Of a stretch of DNA of 64,000 bases, positions 1 to 12,100 are shown in pieces; positions within the stretch are counted from its first letter, which is position 1; each line of letters starts with the position of its first letter. The position numbers and the translations under genes were made by a program. The notes below the pieces were generated by a model. It searched no databases. It was not told the DNA's origin and was given only the letters and a program-made list of their open reading frames with translations. The stretch lies in NCBI GenBank assembly GCA_030407085.1, contig CM059585.1, forward strand, positions 115,929,501 to 115,993,500, in the 5' to 3' direction. Source of the stretch: Trichopria drosophilae. Taxonomy: Eukaryota; Arthropoda; Insecta; Hymenoptera; Diapriidae.

Positions 1-201
1 TCTCTTGTTCTAATTGCCTTTCTTATTCTAATCGTTCGCCCACAAGTCTTCTCCCACTATCACACGAAAAGTTAACGAAAAATATTGTCCACGAATGACA
101 AGCTTGTAAGCAAAGTAACTGGGGGTAAGGGGAAATTAGAATAAGAGAGGTCGGCGCCATCTCGAAAAACTTTACTAATTAGAATAAGAGAGGTCTTACT
201 G
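1..201 (-). repeat. pogo-like MITE fragment, left end outside window
   Basis: The right end reads AGAGAGGTCTTACTG followed by TA (202-203), the same plan as other CAGTA-ended elements in this window. The body holds runs such as TTAGAATAAGAGAGGTC and GGCGCCATCTCGA. A short copy in the opposite orientation begins at 231. No coding sequence is visible. Assignment to the Tc1/mariner-pogo type rests only on the CAGT(A/R) terminus and the TA flank. Confidence 0.5.
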
Positions 202-230
202 TACATTACTTTTTTACATATTTTCTTGTA

Positions 231-323
231 CAGTAGAACCCCCCTTATTTTAACTGGTCATGGTTTTCAAGATGGCGCCGACTCCTTTTATTTGAAATTT
301 CCCCTTATCCCCTTGCTATACAT
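231..323 (+). repeat. pogo-like MITE fragment, inverted relative to 1-201
   Basis: It starts CAGTAGAACCCCCCTTATTT right after TA (229-230). It carries the same GGCGCC core as the copy at 1-201, reverse complemented. The matching right terminus is missing, so this is a one-ended remnant. Confidence 0.45.
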
Positions 324-790
324 AACGCTTTAATAGTGGATGATAATATCTGACATCTTTATTTTTGTTAGACATCGTATATATTTTAGAGTTGAATTAT
401 ATAAAATATATATATAATATATCTGAAAATGTGTAGAGAATTTTAAATTTGGATAAAAATGTAACGAGATCACAAGCCTTTATGTGATAAATAAAGACTG
501 CAACCTTTCGCATTTATTTATGGTAATTTATATCGGCATTCGAGTGTAGAAATAAACATTTTAAATTTACATTATGCACTTTATTACATACAATTGTGTA
601 TCAATCATTTTTATCAAATTCACTATGATTAAGACCGAAATCAATGTAGGAGACAATATTTAACCCAAATTTGCAAATATGATTAATGAAAGCTTCAAAT
701 CACTCAAATTCAGTACTAAGCTGCTGATATTGGATTTGTTTGTTATTTTGCAAATGAAAGACTTTTCAATTTTTGTGGAGGTCTTGAAAT
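324..790. other. AT-rich intergenic stretch, nothing recognised
   Basis: AT-rich sequence with a short TATATA run near 400-420. I see no open frame, RNA gene or repeat end. Confidence 0.4.
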
Positions 791-791
791 A

Positions 792-978
792 CAGTAGCAC
801 CCCTCTTATTTTAAGTTCCTCTTCTATCTTAAGGATTCGCCGCCTTCTATTTTAACTTTTTTTTCATGTCCTCTCTCTCTCACGCTGCTGATGATGAGGA
901 AGAGAAGTAGCGTTAAAATAAGAGGGGGTGCCGCCATATTCCTTGACTCGAAATCTTAAAATAAAAGGGGACCTACTG
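792..978. repeat. Complete 187-bp pogo-like MITE
   Basis: Both ends are present: the left reads CAGTAGCACCCCTCTTATTT and the right, reverse complemented, reads CAGTAGGTCCCCTTTTATTT. It is flanked by TA on both sides (790-791 and 979-980). The interior contains CTTAAGATAG-type runs and no frame. This is the clearest complete member of the CAGTA family on the left edge and serves as a reference for the fragments nearby. Confidence 0.75.
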
Positions 979-1161
979 TACACATCATTAAAAATTGACA
1001 ACATCCTAACCTTCAAATGTGCACTTTTATTTTACGAAATTAGCAGATTCTCGAATAATTTGTATGGTGTAAATCATGAGTTTGATGCAAAATTTTAAAT
1101 TAATTTGAAATTTCATTACATATCAGTCTACCGACTATACATGTTTGCAAATTTAGGTTAA

Positions 1162-2546
1162 CCCTTTTCGTCCCAAAAGTCCGAAATTTGGACACAACTT
1201 TCATCGATGTAACTTTTGTCCCAAACAACGTTAACAAAAATTGGAATAAGTCAAAATCGATAGATTTGGACCTCTTCTTTCAAATGCCGTGGTCAGAATC
1301 AGCCAGAAATTACAGAGAAAAAAGTTATGATAATTTTTTCTAAAAATATACTGATTTTTTCGACGTTTTTTCCCAATAATTGCGTTTTTTGACATTGAAA
1401 AGGGCAGTGCTGATCATTGCAAAACGTACTAATCGCGTCTTTTTACTCAGACCATTCTTCTTGCGTCGGATTTTTTTCAAAAAACAAAATGGCAGCGTCA
1501 AGATGGCGCCTCCAAGTTGTAATTTTAAATTTTCTCCCACAAGTATTGATTATTTGACCGCGTAACGGTTCAAATCACGGAGAACTGGGATGAAAAAGTA
1601 ATTATTATCATTTGCGAATACCTAGTCCTATCATGATTCATTCATAACCTCAAATTAGTCGTGTACAATGGGTTACTACCGATATTTTGCCTGATTTTCA
1701 CTCATTTTGCAGGTCGCAGGTCAATCCACATCTTATAGTGCAACATAACTTTCAATATCTGCAATATTGATTTACAAAATACAAAACAAAACACAAAATT
1801 AAGAAACAAATATTTCCTCATTGCCTCCACGTGTTTTGAATACAAAAAAAATGAAAGGAATAAAATTAAAATAAAAAAAAAATGAAGAAAAGTATTAAAA
1901 ATAAAAAAAAGTCGAACTGTACTAAATTTTTAGGTTATAACCCGATAATTAATAGGTCATTTTTAATTTCACACATAAGTAATGTTACGGAAACGTCGAA
2001 AATTGTGTGAAAATTCGACAAATAATCGGTATAAACCCATTGTGTCTAACTAATTTGAGGTTATGAATAAATCATGATGAGACTAGGTATTCACAAATGA
2101 TAATAATTACTTTTTCATTGCAATTCTCCATGATTTGAGCCGTTACACGTTCAAATAATCGATATTTGTGTGAGAAAATTCAAACTTACAACTTCCAGAC
2201 GCCATTTTGAAGCCGCCATTTTGTTTTTTGAAAAAAATCCGACGGGAGAAGAATGGTCTGAGCAAAAAGACGCGATTAGTACATTTTGCAATGATGAGTA
2301 CTGCCCTTATCAATGTCAAAAAACGCAATTATTAGGAAAAAATGTCGAAAAAACTAGTATTTTTTTCGAAAAAATGATCATAACTTTTTTCTCTGTAATT
2401 TCCGGCTGTTTCTGACCACGGCATTTGAAAGAGGAGGTCCAAATCTATCGATTTTGTTTTATTTCAATTTTTGTTAACGCTGTTTGGAACAAAAGTTACA
2501 TCGTTGAAACTTGTGTCCAAATTCTGGACTTTTGGGACGAAAAGGG
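1162..2546. repeat. TTAA-flanked foldback element (1385 bp)
   Basis: The termini are CCCTTTTCGTCCCAAAAGTC and its inverse, flanked by TTAA at 1158-1161 and 2547-2550. Arms of roughly 520 bp (about 1162-1690 and 2030-2546) are reverse complements with moderate divergence, around a short AT-rich centre. Overlapping open frames of about 60-80 codons in both arms are mirror images of each other and are not genes. The CCC...GGG ends and TTAA target fit a piggyBac-type non-autonomous element; that family assignment is inference. Confidence 0.8.
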
Positions 2547-2579
2547 TTAAACGGTATTTACACTGTACAACTTTGATGG

Positions 2580-2702
2580 TGTAAACACTGTAAACTGTAT
2601 CGAGATGTTCGAGCGGTGGTGGGGGAAGGCCTGAGGGGAAACGATTCAAAGAAGAGGGGATGGACAATTCAAATAAGAGGAAAAATTACAGGGGTTCTAC
2701 TG
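2580..2702 (-). repeat. One-ended pogo-like MITE remnant
   Basis: It ends ACAGGGGTTCTACTG followed by TA, matching the CAGTAGAACCCC terminus in reverse. The other end is not identifiable. It lies directly beside the foldback at 1162-2546. Confidence 0.4.
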
Positions 2703-3181
2703 TACTACTTTTTCATTTTACATCAATTGCGAGTAAAAGGAACAATGAGAATAAAGTAATTCTTTTTATTTATTGTATTTTCACTTTTTTATTTCGAATT
2801 TCATTGGAAGCTGAGTTATGACAAAAATACAAATTTTTAATATTTTTTACAATAGTAAAAATACTGAATTGCCACACTAGTTAAAATTACCAACCAATTA
2901 ATCTATAATAATCGGATTCATCAAAGCTTATTGTCATTAAAGGTTCGGAATCAAACCAAATATGAAATATCAAAAAAGGAATTTCAGTGATTGAAATTGG
3001 AAAATGGATGTAGAATTATATACCACAAAAATAGAAGAAATCGAAGTCATATTTCAGTCTTTGACTAAATAAAACTAAATGATACATACATACTTACAAT
3101 ATCTTCATCGAAGATCAAAGTTCATTAATATACGTAAATACAAATTTATGTACACTTCGTAAGAAACATTTACAACAAAAA
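2703..3181. other. 3' flank of Arp5
   Basis: AT-rich sequence immediately downstream of the Arp5 stop codon, so it should include the 3' UTR. On the minus strand AATAAA-type motifs occur near 2765-2775, about 410 bases past the stop, and could serve as a polyadenylation signal. No other feature is seen. Confidence 0.4.
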
Positions 3182-6100
3182 TTATTCAATTTCCACGTCG
3201 ACGATAGCATCTTCCACGACAACCTGCTCGGAAACCGCTGGTACTTGCAAGATTGGAAGTGGATCTGGAGATTGAATATAATAATTGCTAGCCGAGTGCT
3301 CCTTCAAGTATTCTCCTCCCTTTTCAAGATACTCCAGTCGACTGACCAAATATTCAGGTAAGCTCCCGCTCAATCCAAAATCTCTAGCGCCGTTCCAAGC
3401 ATCGAGTCGACAGTTCTTAGCGATGCTTACCTTAAATTTTGATTGGAACGGCCTTATTTCTCTAAGCTCTCGTTGCAAGCGTTCCAAAAGTCCAGGAAAT
3501 GCCGCAGGCCCACCAGTTAAGAAAACATTTCCGACAAGTCGATTCTGCTGTTCCGGAGTATAAAGCTTCAGGACGTATTCGATAGTTTCGGCTATTCCAG
3601 CTTCTACCAAACCGATCATAGATGGTTGAAACAATAATTCTGGTGCTCGGAGACGTTCGATGCCCACGTGTAATTGATGTGTTTCACCTGGCACTAAAGG
3701 TACGCTGGATCCGGCACCTTCGAACTCTGGATCGTGTTGTCGTAGAACATCTTCGAGTTCCAAGAGTTTTTCTTGCTCCAATTCGGAATCCGAATCACCG
3801 CCTTCCTAAGTTTTTAACAATCGAGATGGTTAAATTTGTTTAAGTTATTTTCTAATTGTTTAATTTTGAATTCTTACTCGATTGATGACTTTGTAAACGT
3901 CCCAATCTTCGTCTCTCATTCCGAAATCATCATCGCGTTTTTCTTTTTTCGCCAGCTGGCTAATAATTCTCATTCGTTCTTGAGCGGCTGCTGTTCTGCG
4001 TTTTGCCATGTCTTGACGTCTCTGTCGCTTTGCCATTCGTTTGTCTAGAATCTCTTGCCTGCAAAAATTTTAATTATACACTGTTACGACGGGAGTAACA
4101 AAAGTACCTTTTCTTTTTGACTCCAGCAATCCATTCGTCGAAATCTTGCTGATCCTTTGGCTGCAAACTCGTTTTTGGTTTCGGTTTCTGATCTTCCACA
4201 ACAATATTTTCCTCTTGAGAATTGGCAGCGACTATTTTCTGTCGAGTTTTCTCAACCTTTGCTTGCAAATTATTGATCATTTTTACCAAATCTGCTTCGT
4301 TGGCAAGCGAATATGATTTTAATGCTTCTTCAAATTCTTCCGTTTCGCCTTCGTCCAAGAGATCTTGTATAGCCAAGAGTTGGTTTAACTGTTCTTCATC
4401 CTCCGCTAGCTGAAAATTGTTTCAACTATGTAAATTGCTGCTGCCGACTAAAATTTAATGAGTTTACCCTTTCTTCGCGTTTTCTTGCATTAATTTCCAT
4501 TAGCCGCCTCGCCAATTCTCGCTTTCGTTCCTTTTGTTGCTCAACCGTTAAACTAGGAGTACTTGCTGGAGCAATGTAAGGTAACTGAACCCGAAGGACA
4601 TTCATGTCGTAATGATCAGGATCGGCCCATTTAGAAATTTCTTGTACATATTCTAATGCGATAACAGAATGATCATGAATCAGTTCCTAAAAAAATAAAA
4701 ATTGTTATATTTGAAAGAAAAGAATTTTGGTGCTGAATAAACGTACTTCAGCTCGACTCGGATTGATGGCATTTACGTGAACAGGATACTTCAACTGCAA
4801 CAAGCGGTGCATGTACGACGTTACATGGTAACCGCCAACGTTTATTCTTCGTGTGTTGATGGCATCTGCTTTACCATCGATTACTGGAATTATATGCGTA
4901 GTGTGATACCCGATACTGACTATGAGTCCATCCGACGGACAATTGTTATGTTGGTACGAAAAGAGACTGTCAACTCCGTAAGCTACGGATGGTACGCAGT
5001 AACATTCGAATAATAATTCTGCCATTACTGTAAAAATGTAACAATTTATTTAAGTAAATTTGACGGGCTACATATGATCCAAAAAGTTCAATCCTTAACA
5101 GTAACAAAAATTTATGAGGTAACAAAATTGTTAAATGCGCTTTGTAACAGAATAAAGGTAATATAATCAAACAGTATAACGAAAAGATAATAATAGATAG
5201 TAAAATAACAAAACGATAATAAATTAATTTAGATTCAAATTAGTGATAACATTATGCAATAATTCTGTGTTTTAAATACAGAGATTTCATTTAAAGAAGT
5301 GAGAGAATCAGATAGCATATTCCTGAATCTATCTGATATGTTTTCGTAAGTGAAAATATCCTTTGTTTTTTTTTAAATTTTTTAATGTGTTCTTGATGTT
5401 GATTGGAATGAAAAGATGAGTAAAATTCAGTATTTTTAAAATTTTTTAATGTGTTCTTGATGTTGATTGGAATGAAAAGATGAGTAAAATTCAGTATTTT
5501 TTAAAATTTTTTAATGTGTTCTTGATGTTGATTGGAAAAGTACAGTGAATGATATTATGTAGGATATTGAGCAGGAAAAGTAGATCAGAATAATTATGGA
5601 GTGTACGAATGGACCACAGGTTAAATCTTGCCATAATTGGTAGAAAATTATGGTTGAATCTATGCATTGGCCTTTGAGCTTTAAAAGACAAGTTCCTAAG
5701 GAATATATGATTAACTGAACTCCAGGGCCTTATGAGCAACAGCATTATGTGGAGTCCATATTTGTGAGGAATACATAAGGTGTGGTAGAACTAAAGTTTT
5801 ATATAAGTTGAAGGATCCTTAAAATTTTTTCTAGATCGATTGATAAAGCCAAGCATCTTCAAAGCCCTGGGACAGTCAATTCGATATGTGTACCAAATGA
5901 AAAGTTAGAGTCAATAGTGACTCCTAGGTCACTAATACTCACGACTCTGTTAAGAACCTTATCTTCCAAATGGTACTCATAATTAAAGTAGTGATTAGAT
6001 TTAAAAAAGGAAATAGTTTTACACTTAGGAAGGGGAGGAATTAGGGTAGGAAATGATCGGATAAGGTCAATAGAATATGCGGATGATATTGTGTTGCTGG

Positions 6101-9100
6101 GAGAGGAAGAGGAAGGATTAAGGGACATGATAAGGGGAGTAAAAAGATATATGGAAGGAAAAAAGCTCGAATTGAGTGTGGAGAAGTCAAAAGTGATGGT
6201 TTTTAAAAATAAGGGAGGAAGGGAGAAGGAAAGATTTTGGTGGTGGGGAAGAGAAAGAATAGAGGAAGTGAAGGAATACAAATATTTAGGGTATGTGGTA
6301 ACTAGGCATGGAGGGGAAAAAGAACATGTGAGAGAAAGGGTGAGAAAAGCTAGGGTGGCAATGGGATGGGTATGGAGCTACGGAGAGAGGAAATTTAAAG
6401 GGGATGTAAGGTGGAGGTTAAAACTGTTTGACAGTATAGTGAAAGGGATTTTATTTTATGGAGTGGAGATATGGGGATACAAAGAATGGAAGGAGGTGGA
6501 AGGGCTGCAAGAAAAATACCTCAAGTGGATTTTAGGGCTGAAAAGAGTAACACCAGGGTATATAGTGAGAGAAGAGTTGAAAAGAAATAAATTGAGGGTG
6601 GAAATGGGATGGAGGGCGGGAAGGTTTGAGGAAAAACTGGAGAAAGGAGGAGGTGGGGAGTTCGGGTTGACATGCATGCTGGAGAAAAGGAAGGATGAAA
6701 GAGAGAATAATAGGAGTGAATGGACGAGAGAGAGTGTTGAGAGGGGGAATTATTTATGGAGAGGAGGTATGAGTGAGGAAGCTTTGAATGAATGGGAGCG
6801 TTTGAGGGAAAGAGATATAGAAGTGGATGAACAAGAGAGAGGGGAGAAAGTGAGAGCGTCTAGGCCATGCGTGAGTTATGAAAGGGTGAGTTGGGTACCA
6901 ACGTATGTACGAATCTGTAAGAGAAATGAGGGGAAAAGATTGGTGAAAATAGCGAGGTGGAGATGCGGGAACGAGGAGAGGGGGAATAGGTACTGGATGG
7001 AGGAGGACGAGAGAAAGTGCAGATTGTGCGAGAGGGAGAGAAAGAATGTCGAACATTTAAGAAACAACTGCGAGTGTGTGAAGGAGAAAGGAGAAAGAGG
7101 TATGGATGTATTAAATGAGGATGGTAGGGGAATTGAATGGATGGAGATGATAGAACTAGTAAGAAGAGAGAGAGAGAGAGTGTGTGTAAATGATTAAGTA
7201 ATTGATATGTTTGTTTTATTCACGTGTTGTGTAACCGCGGTGAATGAAATGTGAAATCAAGTTTTGTATAAAGGAAGTCCTATGTTAGCACATTATTGTG
7301 AAGGCATAATAAATATCTAAATAATAGTTTTACACTTGTTAAAGTTTAAGTTTAATCCGTTTTCCTGAGACCATTTTACTATGTTATTAAGGACCAATTG
7401 GAGTTTAGAAGCATCCATGGGATTAGTTATTTTGGAGTAAAGTTTTACATCATCAGCGAATATTAAAACCTTACAATATTTCAAGATATTTGGCAAGTCA
7501 TTAATATATGGGTGAATATACAATTGTTGGGTAACATTTAGGGATATTTTCTTTACAATTTTTTTAAATCCAACTTCTTCAAATTCAGGTATTTAAGATA
7601 GCTTACTTAATAAATATATTACTTGTAAACGGGCCAGTCATTTTTTTAAGTAGATTCCGAGATATTTTATTTTTTTTTATTTGACTGCCAGGGGACTGAC
7701 GGGGATAACAGAGTACTAATAAAATATACACAACTTCAAAGGAAATGTTATGCACTTTATTAAAACGTAGAATAATTCTCTTACTGTCTAGCAATGGCAC
7801 ATATCTTTTCAATATTAAATCACTTAAATAACTGTTATAACTTATAATAATATGAGGTAGTTTAACTTAACAGTACGCATTTTCTAAGTAATCGAAGAAC
7901 AATTGAAACAAAACTAAAATATACTAAATTTACCATTTAACGTGAAATTAATAATAATTATATAATATAAATAGTGGTTTAAGATAGGCTTGATTCTTCA
8001 ATAAATATAAATTTTAAGGGCTATGCCTACCAAATCTAACAATCTTTTAAACTTTAAAAACTCACTTTATTAAAATTAATAAAATAAAAAATATACAAAA
8101 ATGTTAAAACTTCGACTCGACGTTTCGGACCGCTCGGGTCCCTCTTCAAGAGTCTGTCTGAATGTAAAACTAGCCCTGTTTCTCTTCGGGAAGGTGTATA
8201 TATACTTCATTAACTGCGCGGGGGGGAACAAAATTTCGTTTTTATTGAATTGATTAAATCTTGATATTCTCTATTTAAATTTAAGGTGTCTTCTATTTTA
8301 TTTAATGGGTTTGTCTGTAATTTAATGTGTATCATCTCTGAAAGTCGTCCGCTAAAAACATCTCCTTCTGTATCTAAGATTTGTACGTTCTGCCAATTAA
8401 AATCGTGATTATGTTCCAGTCTATGGTCCGTTATTACTGTTCTAGTTTGGGGGAAGGTCGTTGGATATTCTGTTTATGTTCGTTAATTCTTGTTTTTTTG
8501 TTTCCCCCACATAAGTTGCTTTACAAACTTCACATTTTATCAAATATACCGAATTGTTCTTCTCCATTCTAAGTATCCTATCTTTGCCTTTCGTTATAAT
8601 GTTATTTATTTTATGATGTATACTGGGTACCGTTATTATATTGAACACTTTCAGTTTTTTCCGTAACTCCTGATTCTTATAAAAAATGTATTATTATTAT
8701 CATCTGTATTTTGGGATTCTGTCAATGTGTAAGATTGAATGCGTTTGTTTATAAGTCCTTTTATAATCTTTGTTGGATATCCGTTATCTTCTAAATAGTG
8801 TGAAATTTTGTTAATGTTGTCATGATGAAATTGTCAGTCCGAATTTTTAATTGCTCTATCTACCAGATTATCAACTATTGCTATTTTTTGAGAGTGGGGA
8901 TGGTATGAATTAAAATTTAAAAATCTTCCGGAATATATCTGTTTACAAAACCAGTCAAACTGTAAAATGTTATGGTCCCGTCTTCTTATTAAAATGTCTA
9001 AAACGGGCAATTTATTATCTTGTTCTATTTCGTAAGTGAACTGGAGTTTGGGGTGGTAGTTATTAAAGGTTTCAATCATTTCTTCTAACTTTCCCCACGG

Positions 9101-12100
9101 TATGCAGGTAATAATATCATCTACGTATCGATAGTAAAAGGTCGGTTGAAATGATAACTTCCTTAAACATTCGTTCTCCAAGTCGTCCATCACTAAATTT
9201 GCAAATACAGTAGAACCCCGCTGGATTGTCACGGTCGGTTCCGTGTCTTCCCCGCAAACCCCGCTGGACTGTCGGCAATAGGGGAAGCATCGCTTACACC
9301 TCTACGCCGTAATCACGTGACGTTCATGACCAATCACAGACAATCTCTCTGCTTCCTACTGTAACTCCAAACCGATGCGCATGTCTAACTAGACACGCCC
9401 CTGAGGCTACGAGCGGCGTGGTGGCGGTAAAGGGATTCCGAGAAATGCCAAGCCAGCGGGGCTGAATCCCGACAATCCAGCGGGGTGACAATCCAGCGCG
9501 GTGCCAGTCCAGCGGGGTTATACTGTATAGGGGAAACTGGTGAACCCATGGGCGTGCCGTATTTTTGTTTGTAAAATTTTCCATTGAACTGAAATATTGT
9601 TGTGTCGTATACAAAGTCTATTATCTTTAAAATGTCGTCCAAAGGAACCAATGTCACATTTCTTATAAAACTGTATCTTCTTGTCACACTATCTCTTACC
9701 AGCTGCAGGGGAATATTTGTAAAAAGTGAAATTACGTCCAATGAAATTAAAATGTAATTTTCTGGAATGACTATGTTTGCAATTAGTGTTTTTAGGTGGC
9801 CACTATTTGTAATTTGTACTCTTGCTTAATAAATCTGACATAAATTTTGCTACTTGGTAGGTAGGTGTTCCTACTAATGATATTATTGGCCTCAAAGGTG
9901 CATCCTGTTTATGAATTTTTGGCAGACCATAACCTCGTGGCAACGTTTTGTCTATTATATAATATATTATATAACATAATTATTATTGTATCCTCTGGCG
10001 CAATAACAGACAAAGAACTGACGCCAACAGACTGGCGAAAACCACATGAATTTGAGGTTATAACTAAAACTAATGTTTCTTTTCACATTTTCGAATACGG
10101 AGAAGCTACATTTTAACAAATCGTAGTTATCTGTGTATAAATTAAAATATAACATAAACTTCCCAAAAAATAACGACTCACTACGGTACTGACATTTTGG
10201 CTGGATATGGCGCGTGTGTAAACACTAGTAAACACAACTCTAGAACTGAGACAGTAATGGTATCCGTCAAAAGGGGCCATCTGCAGTTAACGTTACTACC
10301 AACAATGAAATTTAACAAGGATTTGACTTTGAATCGGTGATATTTTACGAGGATTTCCAAATCGAACAACACACAAAGAACTGACGCCAACGGACTGGCG
10401 AAAACGACATGAATTTGAGGTTATAATTAACCCTTAAATGCCACACGTCTGTAAAATCTCATATATGACACACGGGGTATTCAAGACCCCATCGTAAAAA
10501 TGTCTGTTAACTTTTTTATTTTTTGATATTTATTTATGCAGATTTTTTTCAATGTTGGTCAAAACTTTAGAAACTGTGTAAAAAGCTTGCATTGTTAAAA
10601 ATTCAATTTCAATATTGTATACAAAACAAAGTGGGCGCAAAAAGTGAAAATATGGGTTTCCAGAAACAAATTAGTACCATATTTTTAATATTTAATATTT
10701 CTACTTAAAAATTGAGTATAGTACTCTTGAGATATGTCACTGTAAGGAAAAATTAAAATGATATTGAATTGTTTAAAAAAAGGTATTTATTTTGCAATGT
10801 AAAGTGTGATTTATTCTGAGAAAGAAATACATCATAATGAACGTTGTAACTGTACATATTCTTATTAAATTTTATTGAAAATTCGTTTTAAATAGAGAAA
10901 ATGTTTAAATTAATATAATATAAAGAAAAAAAATGGAAAAACACTGCATTTTCGTTTTGCGATCTTTGGATAGGCCATCTTAAAAGGATATAAACAAACC
11001 CAATAAACGACAACAAAATTATGACCACCATGCATGATTATATTTACCTTCAAAATTGGTAAAACACTATTAAAAAACGACAAAAAATATTATTCCAATT
11101 TACAAAAAAAAGCGCGTTGATGACACACGGGGGTACTCCGGACCCCACTTTAATTTTGAAGCGCTCGAAATAGTCGCTGCGACAGAACTGGCTACTGATA
11201 AGTGTGGAGACAGGTAGTTCATACCCGCAACTATAACCAGAGAAAACTATGAATTCCATTTTTGGTGGGAACAATTGAAAGTTTGTCATTGAAAAAGGTC
11301 TGGGGTCTTCCGGACCCCGTGTGGCATTTAAGGGTTAAAACTAATGTTTCTTTTGACATTTTCGAATACCAAGAAGCTACATTTTAACAAATCGTAGTTA
11401 TCTGTGTATAAATTAAAATATAACATAAACTTCCCAAAAAATAACGACTCACTACAGTACTGACATTTTGGCTGGATCGGCACGTGTGTAAACACTAGTA
11501 AACACAACTCTAGAACTGAGACAGTAATGGCATCCGTCAGTAGTACTCCCCTTATTTTAACTTTTTTCCGTCCGTTATTTTAACTTTTTCCCCTCGTGAT
11601 TTCCCCCACCATTCGTCATGCGCTTGTATTAGCAGTCCAGGTTCAAAAGAGTACAGACTGCTATTTTCGCTTGCGCTTACAGGTGAAGGACGCCACTATA
11701 TGTCCTCTCTGTGTATATTCTCTCATACTGCCAGTCATGGGGATGAGGGGAAGTGTTAAATTAAGGAGAAAAGCCGCCATCTTCCTTGACTCGAATGGTT
11801 AAAATACAATGGGAGGGCCACTACCAACAATGAAATTTAACAAGGATTTGACTTTGAATCCGTGATATTTTGCGAGGATTTCCAATTTGAACAACACACA
11901 AAGGACTGACGAATAAAACAGAACTCAAAATTTCCGATTTTTGTTAAACAATGGCGAGAATATTATGTTATGAATTTAGGGGGGGGGGGGATTAATTAAT
12001 ACATCACAGATTGTTGTAAAATAGTAAGTTTTCTTAATTTGAAGGTAATGTTTAACACACAGGCATTTGATTACACGTCTTTGGGTTTATGACATGCCAA

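Larger units (their letters stand above)
5490..7523 (-). pseudogene. Jockey-like LINE reverse transcriptase fragment, interrupted and frameshifted
   Basis: Reading down the minus strand from 7523: [12 protein letters not shown], then [11 protein letters not shown] (the FADD catalytic box), then [13 protein letters not shown]. The frame is broken at 7323 by another LINE (6027-7322) and resumes at 6011 with [18 protein letters not shown] and [21 protein letters not shown] frameshift at about 5880 follows. The thumb/C-terminal part continues at about 5745-5491 ([20 protein letters not shown]). This is the C-terminal half of a Jockey/CR1-type ORF2; the 5' part and endonuclease are absent. It lies in Arp5 intron 2, in the same orientation as Arp5. 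Confidence 0.8.
8094..9975 (-). pseudogene. Penelope-like retroelement (PLE), broken, with MITE insertion
   Basis: Read on the minus strand: finger region [20 protein letters not shown] (about 9940-9890), then [15 protein letters not shown], then [11 protein letters not shown], broken by a MITE at 9525-9208. It continues [17 protein letters not shown] and [11 protein letters not shown] (catalytic YVDD), with [10 protein letters not shown] after it. A linker follows, and then [19 protein letters not shown] (about 8550), the GIY-YIG-type endonuclease core that follows the reverse transcriptase in PLEs. The N-terminal region is missing and there are stops and frameshifts. A hammerhead-like motif lies beyond the coding end at 8114-8154. 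The order RT, GIY-YIG, hammerhead is the standard PLE layout. Confidence 0.9.
10010..11897 (+). repeat. 363-bp tandem duplication; second copy split by two insertions
   Basis: Unit 1 is 10010-10372, starting ACAAAGAACTGACGCCAACA. Unit 2 starts at 10373 and runs to 11897, but is interrupted by 10431-11334 and by about 11538-11822. A third partial unit start (ACAAAGGACTGACG) follows at 11898. The units are close to 95% alike by eye. Unit 1 serves as the pre-insertion reference for the insertions in unit 2. No coding potential is recognised. Confidence 0.88.
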
